64,000 nucleotides of DNA from JBQTGK01 sp052400665 (lineage in GTDB: Bacteria > Bacteroidota > Bacteroidia > Bacteroidales > Marinifilaceae): the NCBI GenBank assembly GCA_052400665.1, contig JBQTGK010000004.1. The stretch is one strand, 5' to 3'. Every line of letters begins with the position of its first letter. Position 1 is the stretch's first letter. A program made the translations under genes and the position numbers. Positions 53,294 to 61,993 of the stretch are shown here, piece by piece. A model generated the notes under the pieces. That model was not told the origin of the DNA. It saw only the letters and a program-made list of their open reading frames with translations, and did not search any database.

Positions 53294-54211
53294 TTACTGC
53301 TTATTATTTTCGAGTATGACACGGGTTCGGGGCAAACTTTCGGGGTAGTTTTTTTGAATGAACTCGATCATTTTTTCGCGTATGTAGACTCTAAGATCCC
53401 AAGCGGTAGGTGAGTTTTTAGCGCTTACTAATATTCGTATTTCAAGGCTGCTCTCCTTCGAATCGGTTACCTGTAGCACATTCACATCGCCATCCCACAG
53501 GTCGGTCGATTCCAGTAATTGGGTGAGTTCTTTTCTAAGAATATCGAAAGAAATTTGGTAGTCGGTGTATATAAAAATGCTGCCAATAATGTCGGCGGTA
53601 GTACGAGTCCAGTTCTGAAAGGGTTTTTCAAGAAAATAAGTTGTGGGCAGCACCAAACGCCTTTTGTCCCAAATTCTCACCACAATATAGGTAAGGTTGA
53701 TTTCTTCTATCCAGCCCCATTCATTTTCTACTACCACAGCATCGTCTACCCGAAAGGGTTGGGCAACTGCGATTTGAATTCCCGCCAAAAGGGCACCAAC
53801 AATTTTTTGTGCCGACAAACCAATGATGATTCCCACGACTCCAGCTGAGGCAAAAATCCCAACGCCAATTTCTTTAATGCTTTCAATGGAAAGAAGAATC
53901 AGGCCAATGGCACTGAGGATAATGACAAAGACAATTACTTTTTCGATGATATTAATTTGCGTGTGCAGTTTCCTGGATTTTAGATTGTCCTCGTCGGAGA
54001 TATCGTATTTTTTTAACAATCGATTTTTAAAAATTCGTATTGTTTCGATAATAATCCAGGAGATACTTGCAATGTAAAGTGCATGTTTTACGATCCCTAG
54101 AACGGAATTTTCACGAAAGTAGGTCGCATCAATAAGTGTGAAAATGTGTTTTTCGCTGACTAAAAAAAGTAGGATGAGGATGCTGATTAGTAACCGACTG
54201 TATTTTTTCAT
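53294..54211 (-). CDS. MscS-family mechanosensitive channel
   Basis: Small-conductance mechanosensitive channel of the inner membrane that releases solutes on osmotic downshift. Start at ATG 54211 (MKKYSRLLISILILLFLVS), giving 305 residues; the frame runs 37 residues further upstream without membrane or family character. It has hydrophobic helices at about 8-25, 45-60, 100-120, and a pore helix region with IFASAGVVGIIIGLSAQKIVGALLAGI. The beta domain follows with FRVDDAVVVENEWGWIEEINLTYIVVRIWDKRRLVLPTTYF, as in MscS. Confidence 0.9.
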   Translation of the reverse strand: MKKYSRLLISILILLFLVSEKHIFTLIDATYFRENSVLGIVKHALYIASISWIIIETIRIFKNRLLKKYDISDEDNLKSRKLHTQINIIEKVIVFVIILSAIGLILLSIESIKEIGVGIFASAGVVGIIIGLSAQKIVGALLAGIQIAVAQPFRVDDAVVVENEWGWIEEINLTYIVVRIWDKRRLVLPTTYFLEKPFQNWTRTTADIIGSIFIYTDYQISFDILRKELTQLLESTDLWDGDVNVLQVTDSKESSLEIRILVSAKNSPTAWDLRVYIREKMIEFIQKNYPESLPRTRVILENNKQ

Positions 54212-54459
54212 AGGGCTATGTTTTGGATTTTGGAGTTTATTTGGGGGGCTGTGCTCCTTTACTGTTTGTTTGGCTATGCGTTTCGTCCTCGGAATAGAAG
54301 AGAAATATCTGCTAAAAAACAATTTCGAGATATGAATGTAGCCATCTTTTTGCAGCCTCGCAAGTCATCCTGAAAATAAAGCGCTAAAGAGAGGATTCAA
54401 AATTGCAAGCCAAAGACCTGTATTGATAGGTATTTCTACGGATTTTGATTGAATGGTTC

Positions 54460-55137
54460 TTATTTGCTAGCTACCAGCTTTTCTTTTAGTTCTATAATTG
54501 TTTGAATGGTACTTGTTGGCTTTACTTCCCATGGATCGAAAATGGAACGTTCAGAACGCTGCACCCAAGCCGAATGCATACCATGTTTAAGGGCTCCCAA
54601 TACATCAAAAGGATTGCTAGAGATCAACCAGGAGTCGGATTTTGTAGAATGCGTTTTCTGATTGAAGTACTCGTAAACCTGAGGATCGGGTTTGAAGGTT
54701 TGAATGTCTTCTACGCTCACGATTCCATCAAAAAGAGGTCTTATTTGTGCATTTACCAAAAGCTGCTCAATTGCCTTATTGCTTCCATTGCTAAAAGCGT
54801 ACAAGTGATGTCCGGCCTTCTTTAGTATTTGCAATCCTTCTTTCACATCTGCGAAAGCAGGCAGTACCTTATAAGCATTCATGAGCGTTTCTTTCTGATT
54901 ATCGGTGAGTTTGATCTGGTATGATTTGCAACAGAAGTCGAGCGCATTTTTGGTGCAGACCGAAAAATCAACGTATTGCCTCATTAGTCCACGGCGAAAA
55001 GAATATTCTAGCTGCTTGTTTCGCCAGCTGTCCATAAAAGGCTTGGCTTTTTCTCCAATGAGCACCTGCAGGTTTTCAAAAACGCCCGATGTGTTGATTA
55101 ATGTTCCGTAAACATCGAATGCCAAAGTATATTTCAT
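54460..55137 (-). CDS. HAD-superfamily haloacid dehalogenase type II-like protein
   Basis: Cytoplasmic hydrolase of 225 residues. The catalytic Asp is in FDVYGTLINTSGVF (residue about 9). FSNGSNK gives motif II, and SSNPFDVLGALKHGMHSAWVQR contains the C-terminal acidic motif. This matches L-2-haloacid dehalogenases, which hydrolyse 2-haloacids via an aspartyl ester, but some relatives act on phosphate esters. A second, exported relative is at 61049-61924. It lies in the redox/detoxification neighbourhood. Confidence 0.86.
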   Translation of the reverse strand: MKYTLAFDVYGTLINTSGVFENLQVLIGEKAKPFMDSWRNKQLEYSFRRGLMRQYVDFSVCTKNALDFCCKSYQIKLTDNQKETLMNAYKVLPAFADVKEGLQILKKAGHHLYAFSNGSNKAIEQLLVNAQIRPLFDGIVSVEDIQTFKPDPQVYEYFNQKTHSTKSDSWLISSNPFDVLGALKHGMHSAWVQRSERSIFDPWEVKPTSTIQTIIELKEKLVASK

Positions 55138-55173
55138 ATTTAGTACTTTTTGAATGTCTTTTTTATCTGCTTC

Positions 55174-55806
55174 CTAGGCTTGTATCTGATTGAGTAATTG
55201 TGCAGCATTTTCGCATTTTAGAAGCGATTCAGGCTGTTGCTCGAATTTAGGGGGTAAGATGGAAGGGCATATCTTATCGACAAAACCATGATTTTTCACC
55301 ACATTTCCATCTTCACAAGTTAGTCCGTATTTACAGGTGTAGCATTGAGAATAAGCACCCAGCAAGAATTTAGAAATCACTTTCATGTTATTCATTTTTA
55401 AAAAGTAATCTGTAATTTTTAGTACCTGACTGTTTGCTTCATCGCTGGAATAGCCAGTAGAAAAAATTACGGCGGCTTTGTCTTTTAGTAGGAAAGCTCC
55501 CTGGTGGCGAAAGCAAAAACACCGTTCCAGTAAGCTATGCGATAGAGCATTAGGAATATCGTAATAGTTTGGTATTCCGAATACAATAGCGTCGGCTTGT
55601 ACCATTAAATTGGCAATTTCCTGAAAATCGTCATTCACAATGCATTCATTGTCTTTGGTGCATCCCAAACAACTAATACAGCCGCCAATGTGTTTGCCTG
55701 CCAGCGAAATGTATTTGGTTTCGCCTTCGCATTTCGAAAGAATATATTTTATGGCATTGGCAGAAATGCCATTGGGACGGGGACTGCCTGAAATTCCTAA
55801 TATCAT
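55174..55806 (-). CDS. Iron-sulfur flavoprotein / NAD(P)H FMN reductase family
   Basis: Flavodoxin-fold protein of 210 residues. FMN phosphate-binding start ILGISGSPRPNGISANAIKYIL; compact cysteine motif CISCLGCTKDNEC (CX2CX2CX5C, about 47-59), as in Isf-type iron-sulfur flavoproteins that hold an [4Fe-4S] cluster; flavin-site IVFGIPNYYDIPNALSH. Further cysteines (CYTCKYGLTC) near residue 150 are unusual and may bind a second metal. Isf proteins reduce O2, H2O2 or ferredoxin-linked acceptors in anaerobes. It is 36 bases from the dehalogenase gene. Confidence 0.86.
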   Translation of the reverse strand: MILGISGSPRPNGISANAIKYILSKCEGETKYISLAGKHIGGCISCLGCTKDNECIVNDDFQEIANLMVQADAIVFGIPNYYDIPNALSHSLLERCFCFRHQGAFLLKDKAAVIFSTGYSSDEANSQVLKITDYFLKMNNMKVISKFLLGAYSQCYTCKYGLTCEDGNVVKNHGFVDKICPSILPPKFEQQPESLLKCENAAQLLNQIQA

Positions 55807-55985
55807 AAATGTTTGTTTCTGATGAGATTATTTTGGTGTTGTAAACTTGAGTTCAGGGATGTTTTCTGCTTTGTCCCAATGGCAATTAAGGCCTGGAATA
55901 TCCAACAGGCAATTTGCAAGGTTTTTTTCCATTCGAAACGATGGGGGAAACCAAAAGCAAGCTGCTTGTATAGTATGAGTGTTTC

Positions 55986-56381
55986 TTAGGCAATTTTATT
56001 TCCTGCATTGGCACCAGCACTCTGATCGAATGCCTCAATAGGTTCGAATAGCCATAATCCGCGGCATGGCAATCCTAATTTTTCCAATTCGTCTTTTGCG
56101 GCATCAAAAAGAGGCCCATCGGTTTGGCGGCCTTTTACTTCAGCTACTACCTGATACGATTCCATCCCTTTCACTACCAGTACACTTACTGTTTTGTTGA
56201 CTTGTAAATTCTTGGAAGTACTTTGCATTAAAACTTCAGCAGCACAAATTAAATTGGCTTCGGGAGCCATGGCACTTCCAACAACAATTGAGTGAGGCAC
56301 TCCTTCGGCAGATACGGTTGTTAATACTCTTGTTGCTTCTTTGTCGTTTAACAAGCGAACGACTTCTTCTGGCATTTTCAT
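55986..56381 (-). CDS. Pyridoxamine 5'-phosphate oxidase-fold FMN-binding protein
   Basis: Small split-barrel protein of 131 residues (MPEEVVRLLNDKEATRVLTTVSAEGVPHSIVVGSAM), of the PPOX/FMN-binding superfamily. Members bind FMN or F420 or haem and often reduce small electrophiles. A TetR-type operator at 56423-56440 lies just before the gene and links it to the TetR regulon. The substrate is not evident. Confidence 0.85.
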   Translation of the reverse strand: MKMPEEVVRLLNDKEATRVLTTVSAEGVPHSIVVGSAMAPEANLICAAEVLMQSTSKNLQVNKTVSVLVVKGMESYQVVAEVKGRQTDGPLFDAAKDELEKLGLPCRGLWLFEPIEAFDQSAGANAGNKIA

Positions 56382-56422
56382 TGTAAAACTTTTTTATTAT
56401 TAGTAATAGCTTTCCTTTTGAT

Positions 56423-56440
56423 ACTAACTGTCCGGTTAGT
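56423..56440. promoter_or_regulatory. TetR-type operator before the PPOX-fold gene
   Basis: ACTAACTGTCCGGTTAGT, an 18-bp dyad ACTAA-N8-TTAGT. The same frame occurs at 60889, 62587, 62666 and 63546 in this neighbourhood. Confidence 0.6.
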
Positions 56441-56607
56441 TTAAAGGAAAATTTTTAAAATGTCTTCGATATGTTATTTCAATGACTTCTTTTTCGATGT
56501 ATGCTTTCTGCTTGACCATGCTATTAAATTATACCCAAAGCTAATCGATCGTTTAGAAAAACCAATAAATTTGTAGCTATTGTAAAACATCCATACTATT
56601 AAAAACA

Positions 56608-56637
56608 AATCACAAATGCAGTTCTGCATTTGTGATT
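56608..56637 (-). terminator. Terminator of the DsrE operon
   Basis: Perfect 14-bp arms AATCACAAATGCAG (56608-56621) / CTGCATTTGTGATT (56624-56637). A TGTTTTT stretch follows on the minus strand. It lies 110 bases beyond the dsrE-like stop. Confidence 0.75.
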
Positions 56638-56746
56638 GTTTGTGTAACCGATCAATTAAGACTTGATCGATAACTAGTTGCTAAATTTAAAAACCGGAAG
56701 GAATTCAAGTAAAGCAGATTCAAAATTTATTGCAAATGGAGCCTTT

Positions 56747-57082
56747 TTATAACGTCAATATTTTTTCATCACTCTTTATGTAGGTGGTTAAGGATTCTCC
56801 CATGTACTTCACATCAAGCTCCAGCTTTTCTAGAATAGCACTTACGCCATATCTATCGGCACAGGCACGACAAGCTTCAATCGTAACGCCGGCAGTACGC
56901 ATTTTTTGTACTTCCAATTGAATTTGATCATCTTCGGCTATGAGTTTTGCAGATTCTCCCCAAACGATAATATTCACTTGTTTCCACCATCCCTTACTCA
57001 AGGCATTAATTGAATACATGGAAATCATATTGAGTACGGTATCTTTATTGGTGGTGGTCCAAAGAATGTTTAGTTTGTCCAT
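56747..57082 (-). CDS. DsrE-family protein
   Basis: Small DsrE/DsrF-like protein of 111 residues (NILWTTTNKDTVLNMISMYSINALSKGWWKQVNIIVWGESAKL). Cysteines in EACRACADRYGV (about 82-85) sit where family members carry the sulfur-relay cysteine. It may move persulfide sulfur or act in thiol stress. Its 75-base distance to the peroxiredoxin-like gene and common strand suggest the operon starting at the FrnE-type gene. Confidence 0.82.
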   Translation of the reverse strand: MDKLNILWTTTNKDTVLNMISMYSINALSKGWWKQVNIIVWGESAKLIAEDDQIQLEVQKMRTAGVTIEACRACADRYGVSAILEKLELDVKYMGESLTTYIKSDEKILTL

Positions 57083-57157
57083 TTACGTAATTTTACAGGA
57101 ATAATTGCAGATCGCGGCCTCTTGTGTGAGAAGAAGCAGGATTCATATCTTCAAATA

Positions 57158-57937
57158 TTATTTTGTAGCATTTATCTTTTCCAAAGCAGCAATGATGTCA
57201 TCTGGTTCGGCACGATTTCTATAATCAGCATCTAAAAATGCATATTGAATAATTCCTTTTTGGTCGATCACGTAGGTGGCAGCCAGTGGTAATTCGTTAC
57301 TTTCATCGCCATTGTAGCCATGAAGATCGAATGCTTCCTGATAGATAGCTGCTACTTCGGGTGTCAATTCAAATACAACTCCGTATTCTTTTCCTACTTT
57401 ATTATTCACATCGCTTAGCACCAAAAAATCGAGATTGTGTTTTTCTGCAGTATTCATCGATTTATCAGGTAATTCAGGTGTAAGCGCTAGTAGTGAGCCT
57501 CCAGCTTTTGTAATCTCGGGAAGTCGTTCTTGCAAGTAGTGCAAAGTAATGTTGCAATAAGGACACCATCCGCCTCGGTACCAGATAAGCACAACAGGAC
57601 CTTTTTCCAATTCACGATATAAGTCAACGGGTTTACTCATTTGGTTGTTAAGGGTAAAATCAGGAACCTTATCTCCAACATTGAGAGCTTTATCCAATAT
57701 ACCCGATTTTTTTACAGCCTCTGTTCCTTTTCCGTAAATTTTCTTTTTTTCTTCTGATGCTACTTTAGCAAACTCAACCCGTCTAGTGTTGAGCAAGGAG
57801 TCTAAAGGTTTTACCGTATTATTCTTAGTTTCCATGGCGCTTGGTTCTTTCGTGTTATCGTTTTTACTCGGTTTTGTTTGACAACCTGTAGTCATCAGTA
57901 ATACGGCAAATGCCGCAAGAATGCTTTTTGTGTACAT
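57158..57937 (-). CDS. Peroxiredoxin-like (AhpC-TSA) lipoprotein
   Basis: Envelope lipoprotein of 259 residues (lipobox MTTGC, then QTKPSKN). The AhpC-TSA domain begins about residue 90 (GDKVPDFTLNNQM) with the active site WYRGGWCPYCNITLHYLQERL: a CPYC pair instead of the single peroxidatic Cys of classical peroxiredoxins. It ends with TYVIDQKGIIQYAFLDADYRNR. Such peroxiredoxin-like proteins reduce peroxides or act as thiol oxidoreductases. It is 14 bases downstream of an SMP-30-like lipoprotein gene. Confidence 0.87.
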   Translation of the reverse strand: MYTKSILAAFAVLLMTTGCQTKPSKNDNTKEPSAMETKNNTVKPLDSLLNTRRVEFAKVASEEKKKIYGKGTEAVKKSGILDKALNVGDKVPDFTLNNQMSKPVDLYRELEKGPVVLIWYRGGWCPYCNITLHYLQERLPEITKAGGSLLALTPELPDKSMNTAEKHNLDFLVLSDVNNKVGKEYGVVFELTPEVAAIYQEAFDLHGYNGDESNELPLAATYVIDQKGIIQYAFLDADYRNRAEPDDIIAALEKINATK

Positions 57938-57951
57938 GATGTTTTTTTAGA

Positions 57952-58992
57952 TTAGTTAAGATTAAATTGAATTAGCTTGTAGGCTTGACGCTTATTTTCT
58001 GGTAAATAAATTTGAGAAGTTGTGAAATAAATATTTCCCTTACTGTCTTCGGCGAAGGAATCTGGCCATCGAATAGATTTATCCTGAATCAATTGAATTA
58101 ATGTGCCTTTTGTGTTTATTTTGTTGATTGAATTATTTTCTAAACCGCCCAACCATAAATTGCCTGCCTTATCGAATAACATACCATCTGTTGCAGGAAT
58201 AGACATCACTTTTTCAACCTTATCAGCAACTTGCTCCTTCGAAAGATTTAAATCAGATAGCACTGAAGTAGAAATTCGATACAAAGTATGCCCTGTTAGA
58301 GCAGAGTAGTATAAATAATTTAAATCAGGACTAAGAGCAATACCATCGGAATGAACTGATTTATTCCAAGTTTGGCCAACACAAATTAGAGAATCTAATT
58401 CACTTTTTGTTGAAAAGTGATTGTCAAGCAAACGACGAGAAGTACCTGTTTTTAAATTTAAAACAATAAGAGCACCTGTTCCGGAGTCACTGATATAGGC
58501 TATTTCTCTTTTCGTATCAATGCGCACATCGTTAAAATATGAATGTTTACGATATGATGTTTTCGGAAAGCGGTAAGCTTTTTCTTTGGTGTTAGTTTTT
58601 AGATTGAACTGGTATAAAATAGGACCACCTTCTACAATCCCCTTGAAAAAGGGATTTTTGGTATCTAAAACCCAAAGTCGATTTTTTTTGTCGACCACTA
58701 CCGACTGTACGGCTAAAAAGGCTTCTTTATTTTCATTATTGTTCCAGTTTTCATTGGGATAAGCACGAGTTTTACCGTCTACAATTTCGGCTACACTAAC
58801 AGGAACATCCTGAGACCATTTTGGATAGTTAACAAATATTCTATTCTGTGAACTTATCGCAAGCCCTGTCCATTGTTTTGTTGATGAGGCAATGACATGA
58901 AGAGTAGTGCCAGTCTTTTTTTCTGCATTTTGACATGCTGAAGTGGCTAGTATCAACAGGATAATGCTTACGTAATAAAATCTCTTTTTCAT
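57952..58992 (-). CDS. SMP-30/major-royal-jelly-like beta-propeller lipoprotein
   Basis: Lipoprotein of 346 residues (lipobox ATSAC, then QNAEKK). The body is a six-bladed propeller of the MRJP/SMP-30 type (AVQSVVVDKKNRLWVLDTKNP, FNDVRIDTKREIAYISDSGTGALIVL, DGIALSPDLNYLYYSALTGHTLYRI). Relatives include gluconolactonases and L-dopachrome tautomerase-related proteins. Reaction unknown. Co-directional with the dehydrogenase and peroxiredoxin-like genes. Confidence 0.82.
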   Translation of the reverse strand: MKKRFYYVSIILLILATSACQNAEKKTGTTLHVIASSTKQWTGLAISSQNRIFVNYPKWSQDVPVSVAEIVDGKTRAYPNENWNNNENKEAFLAVQSVVVDKKNRLWVLDTKNPFFKGIVEGGPILYQFNLKTNTKEKAYRFPKTSYRKHSYFNDVRIDTKREIAYISDSGTGALIVLNLKTGTSRRLLDNHFSTKSELDSLICVGQTWNKSVHSDGIALSPDLNYLYYSALTGHTLYRISTSVLSDLNLSKEQVADKVEKVMSIPATDGMLFDKAGNLWLGGLENNSINKINTKGTLIQLIQDKSIRWPDSFAEDSKGNIYFTTSQIYLPENKRQAYKLIQFNLN

Positions 58993-59033
58993 TGATAAAT
59001 AGATTTAAAGTGAGAATTATGTAGTATCTCTTA

Positions 59034-59900
59034 CTATTTTTTCTGTTCTAAGTATTTATAAATAGCAGCTGAATCCATTCTTCCCATTCCCGATTTACTT
59101 GCTTCGGCATACAATTCTTTTGCTTGATTAGCCAAATACAGTGTTTGTTCATTTTCAGTAGCTGTAATATCTGCCAAATTCAAATCTTTTAGCATTAATT
59201 CCAGAGGGAAATAGGGTTCGTAATCGTCATTTTTAATACTCTGAGCCTTCATTTTTAAAAGCGGTGAGCCAACTACAGAATTGGGAATTGTATCCAATAG
59301 AAATTTCTTTGAAATACCCATTTTTTCACCCAGAAGGACAGCTTCGGATAGAATGACTATGGTTTGAGCAATCATCATATTAATGAGCATTTTATAGGAA
59401 GCACCTTTGCTGGTTTCTCCTATTCGCAAGGTATTATTGCTCATCATATCCATATAAGGTGCGACTTCTTTTAGGGTATCTGCATCTCCACCAACAATAA
59501 AAACGAGTTCTGCATTTTGAGCTGCCATTTTTGAACCTGAAACTGGTGTATCTAAAAATCGAATGTTATTGAGCTTGGCTTCCTTTTCTTCCCTTAGGCT
59601 AAAGGAAGGGTTAACCGTTGAACAATCGGCCCAAATTGCATTTTTTTTCATTCCCTGCAAAAGACCTTCTTTTCCAAAGAATAAGGATTCGATTACCTGA
59701 GGAGTTGATAGCATACTGAAAACAATATCGGCATCCTTAACGGCAGACAGGGCCGAATCAGCAATTTTTACATTCTTTAAATTGAGAGCTTCAATTTTTT
59801 TCACTGTTCGATTGTATACGCTAAGATCGACCTTGTTTTTTGCAAGATTAGCAGCCATTCTACTCCCCATAATACCTAATCCTATAAAAGCAATTTTCAT
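59034..59900 (-). CDS. Beta-hydroxyacid dehydrogenase family (3-hydroxyisobutyrate/glyoxylate reductase-like)
   Basis: NAD(P)-dependent dehydrogenase of 288 residues. Rossmann motif MKIAFIGLGIMGSRMAANLAK, substrate motif in LDTPVSGSKMAAQNAELVFIVGG, and catalytic Lys in GASYKMLINMMIAQT. Start at ATG 59900 preceded by AAGGGAAAA; the frame extends 14 codons into the upstream gene. Members reduce succinic semialdehyde, glyoxylate or tartronate semialdehyde. It starts eight bases after the FrnE-type gene stop. Confidence 0.87.
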   Translation of the reverse strand: MKIAFIGLGIMGSRMAANLAKNKVDLSVYNRTVKKIEALNLKNVKIADSALSAVKDADIVFSMLSTPQVIESLFFGKEGLLQGMKKNAIWADCSTVNPSFSLREEKEAKLNNIRFLDTPVSGSKMAAQNAELVFIVGGDADTLKEVAPYMDMMSNNTLRIGETSKGASYKMLINMMIAQTIVILSEAVLLGEKMGISKKFLLDTIPNSVVGSPLLKMKAQSIKNDDYEPYFPLELMLKDLNLADITATENEQTLYLANQAKELYAEASKSGMGRMDSAAIYKYLEQKK

Positions 59901-59907
59901 TTTTCCC

Positions 59908-60612
59908 TTAATCTTTATCAGTGAGTTGGTATGAATTTTCATGATTCCTGGCAGTTAGGTGCAGTTTGTTCTGATACAATAAATCTGTTAATACGTGTTT
60001 GTAAACTGCTACCGATTGAGCTCCAGTAAGTAAACTAGATTGGTTGAAAACAATTGTGGGTATCGATGAGATGCCTTTATTTTTCCAAAAGGATTCCTGA
60101 TCAATCAGTTGATTTCGGTAAATTTTGTTTTCCAGTCTCTCTTTGGCAAGATTAGTATCTAAACCAATATTTTTTATTTCCTCAAGAAGAATTTTCCGAT
60201 CAGAAACATTTTTTCCCTCGCTAAAATAGGCTTCGAATAAACGCATTTTTAGTTGGGTTTGTTTGCCTGATTCTTTAGCATAAGCAAGTAAAATATGAGC
60301 ATCTCGGGTGTTTACAATTCTTTTCCCATCATTAAAATTAAAGGTAAAATTTACTTCTTCTCCAAGCTTCATTATGTTTTCTTGTGAACTTCTCCATTGT
60401 TCAGGAGTACTACCATATTTTCGTTTCACATGATCAAGAATATCTTCACCTTCGGGGGGCATATTGGGATTTAACTCAAAAGCTTGCCATGATATTTCAA
60501 CTTGATTTTGTATTTCCATTTTATTGATGGCTTTTTCTAGTCGCTTGTAGCCGATGATGCACCAAGGGCAAACAACATCAGAGATAATATCTAGTTTAAT
60601 TTTACTACTCAT
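59908..60612 (-). CDS. FrnE-type DsbA-family oxidoreductase (cytoplasmic)
   Basis: DsbA-fold protein of 234 residues without a signal peptide. The active site is DVVCPWCIIGYKRLEKAI (CPWC near residue 15), with an inserted helical domain and cis-Pro in ISSIPTIVFN. FrnE/2-hydroxychromene isomerase-like proteins act as cytoplasmic thiol-disulfide isomerases, often in oxidative stress. It heads the operon 60612 to 56747. A TetR-type operator copy lies 277 bases upstream. Confidence 0.9.
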   Translation of the reverse strand: MSSKIKLDIISDVVCPWCIIGYKRLEKAINKMEIQNQVEISWQAFELNPNMPPEGEDILDHVKRKYGSTPEQWRSSQENIMKLGEEVNFTFNFNDGKRIVNTRDAHILLAYAKESGKQTQLKMRLFEAYFSEGKNVSDRKILLEEIKNIGLDTNLAKERLENKIYRNQLIDQESFWKNKGISSIPTIVFNQSSLLTGAQSVAVYKHVLTDLLYQNKLHLTARNHENSYQLTDKD

Positions 60613-60888
60613 TTTAAAATGGAATTATTTAATTATTCATTAGAATTTTCACTTTCTCAAATCAAAAATTGATATGTATTTTAAGTCAGCATAAGCTATC
60701 TTGCCTGTGTTGATTTATCTTTTTGTTTCTTCTTTTGCTCGAGCAGAATTAAAAGTGAAGTTTACATTTAGCAGGAACATTTGCAATTGATTTAGTTCCT
60801 TTTGTTGTAACAGATACATTGTCTTTTCAATGAGCTCTTGTTCTTTGTATTTTTACCTCATGACCATTTATTTTTTGGGTCGTTTAAA
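60613..60888. other. Gene-free leader of the FrnE operon
   Basis: No coding frame or structured RNA recognised between the FrnE-type start and the operator at 60889. The distance suggests a long leader or a second promoter. Confidence 0.4.
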
Positions 60889-60906
60889 ACTAAGCATTCG
60901 CTTTAT
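60889..60906. promoter_or_regulatory. TetR-type operator upstream of the FrnE operon
   Basis: ACTAAGCATTCGCTTTAT. Its reverse complement shares 14 consecutive bases (AGCGAATGCTTAGT) with the site at 62587. Confidence 0.6.
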
Positions 60907-61048
60907 ATCGGGCAAGTGTTAATCCGTTAAAAAATTGTTAATACATATAGATTGTAAAAATCAATGTTAACTATGTATTTGTACGTAAAACTAAAATAGC
61001 AATAACATAAGCATTTACGTAAGCTTACATTGGTAATCTATTTTGTTG

Positions 61049-61924
61049 TTAATATTGATTTTGAAGAATTGAGACGAGTTCTAGTAGATCTTTAACTACA
61101 TAATCGGGCTTTTTTACATTTGGATAAAGAACTTTTCCTGGTCTGGCAATAAAAGCTGTTTGAAAACCTACATTTTTAGCACCTGCCAAATCCCATGCAT
61201 GGGCAGCCACCATTAGTACCTCTTCTGGTTTTACCTGAAGATCGTCAAGTACCATTTGGTAGGTGTCGGGATGTGGTTTGTATTTTTTTATGCTACCAAT
61301 GGTGTAACGTTTTTCAAAATAATCGGTTAATCCGGCATTTATAAATTGCGTTTTAACTCCTATGGCTGATGAATTGGTTAAACTAACGATATGATAAGTG
61401 TCCTTGTTAAGTGATTTTAGTCCGGAAACCACATCAGGATAAGCTTGTAAGGAGCGAAGAGGCGTTACAATTGATGTTTTGGCATCCTCATATTTCATAT
61501 CAATATTTTGCGTTTTTGCGACCATCATGAGAGCTGCTGTTCCAATTTCACCAAATGGGTGGTAGTTATCGCTTAATGTTTCTACCAAAGAGTAGTGCAA
61601 CATGTTAGAAAACCACAAAGGCAAAAGATCTTCTCTGCCATTAAGGGCTTCACCTACTGATTTTTTTAAGGGTGACAGATCCAATAGGGTTTCATTCACA
61701 TCGAATACAATTACTTTGGGTTTTGGTAAGCTGTTTTTTTCTGTGTTTTGAGCTGGTGCAGAAGTAGAATGTTTACCTACTTGGGCTTGTACCGATGTTT
61801 TTATTCCTAGCAAAAAGATGGCAATAATGATGATCTTTGAAGCAGATCTTCGGATGGATGGAAATGCTTTATGTCGGTTTGTATTTGTTCTCAAAGCGGC
61901 TTTATTTCTGATTGATGAATTCAT
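61049..61924 (-). CDS. Exported HAD-superfamily haloacid dehalogenase type II-like protein
   Basis: Protein of 291 residues with an N-terminal basic region and membrane-crossing signal (SASKIIIIAIFLLGIKTSVQAQ), then a HAD domain. Catalytic Asp in VIVFDVNETLLDLSPL (about residue 75), SLTNSSAIG as motif II, and MVAAHAWDLAGAKNVGFQTAFIARPG as the dehalogenase C-terminal motif. Haloacid dehalogenases are normally cytoplasmic, so a periplasmic location is unusual. It follows the AhpD-like gene after a hairpin. Confidence 0.85.
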   Translation of the reverse strand: MNSSIRNKAALRTNTNRHKAFPSIRRSASKIIIIAIFLLGIKTSVQAQVGKHSTSAPAQNTEKNSLPKPKVIVFDVNETLLDLSPLKKSVGEALNGREDLLPLWFSNMLHYSLVETLSDNYHPFGEIGTAALMMVAKTQNIDMKYEDAKTSIVTPLRSLQAYPDVVSGLKSLNKDTYHIVSLTNSSAIGVKTQFINAGLTDYFEKRYTIGSIKKYKPHPDTYQMVLDDLQVKPEEVLMVAAHAWDLAGAKNVGFQTAFIARPGKVLYPNVKKPDYVVKDLLELVSILQNQY

Positions 61925-61957
61925 AATTTTAGAATTGATTTATTCTTTAGAAAAGTA

Positions 61958-61986
61958 TTGCCTCAACTTGTTATTGGTTGAGGCAA
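61958..61986 (-). terminator. Hairpin between the AhpD-like and HAD genes
   Basis: Perfect 10-bp stem TTGCCTCAAC (61958-61967) / GTTGAGGCAA (61977-61986), eight bases after the AhpD-like stop on the minus strand. The tract after it is only moderately T-rich, so termination may be partial. Confidence 0.6.
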
Positions 61987-61993
61987 GTGACTG

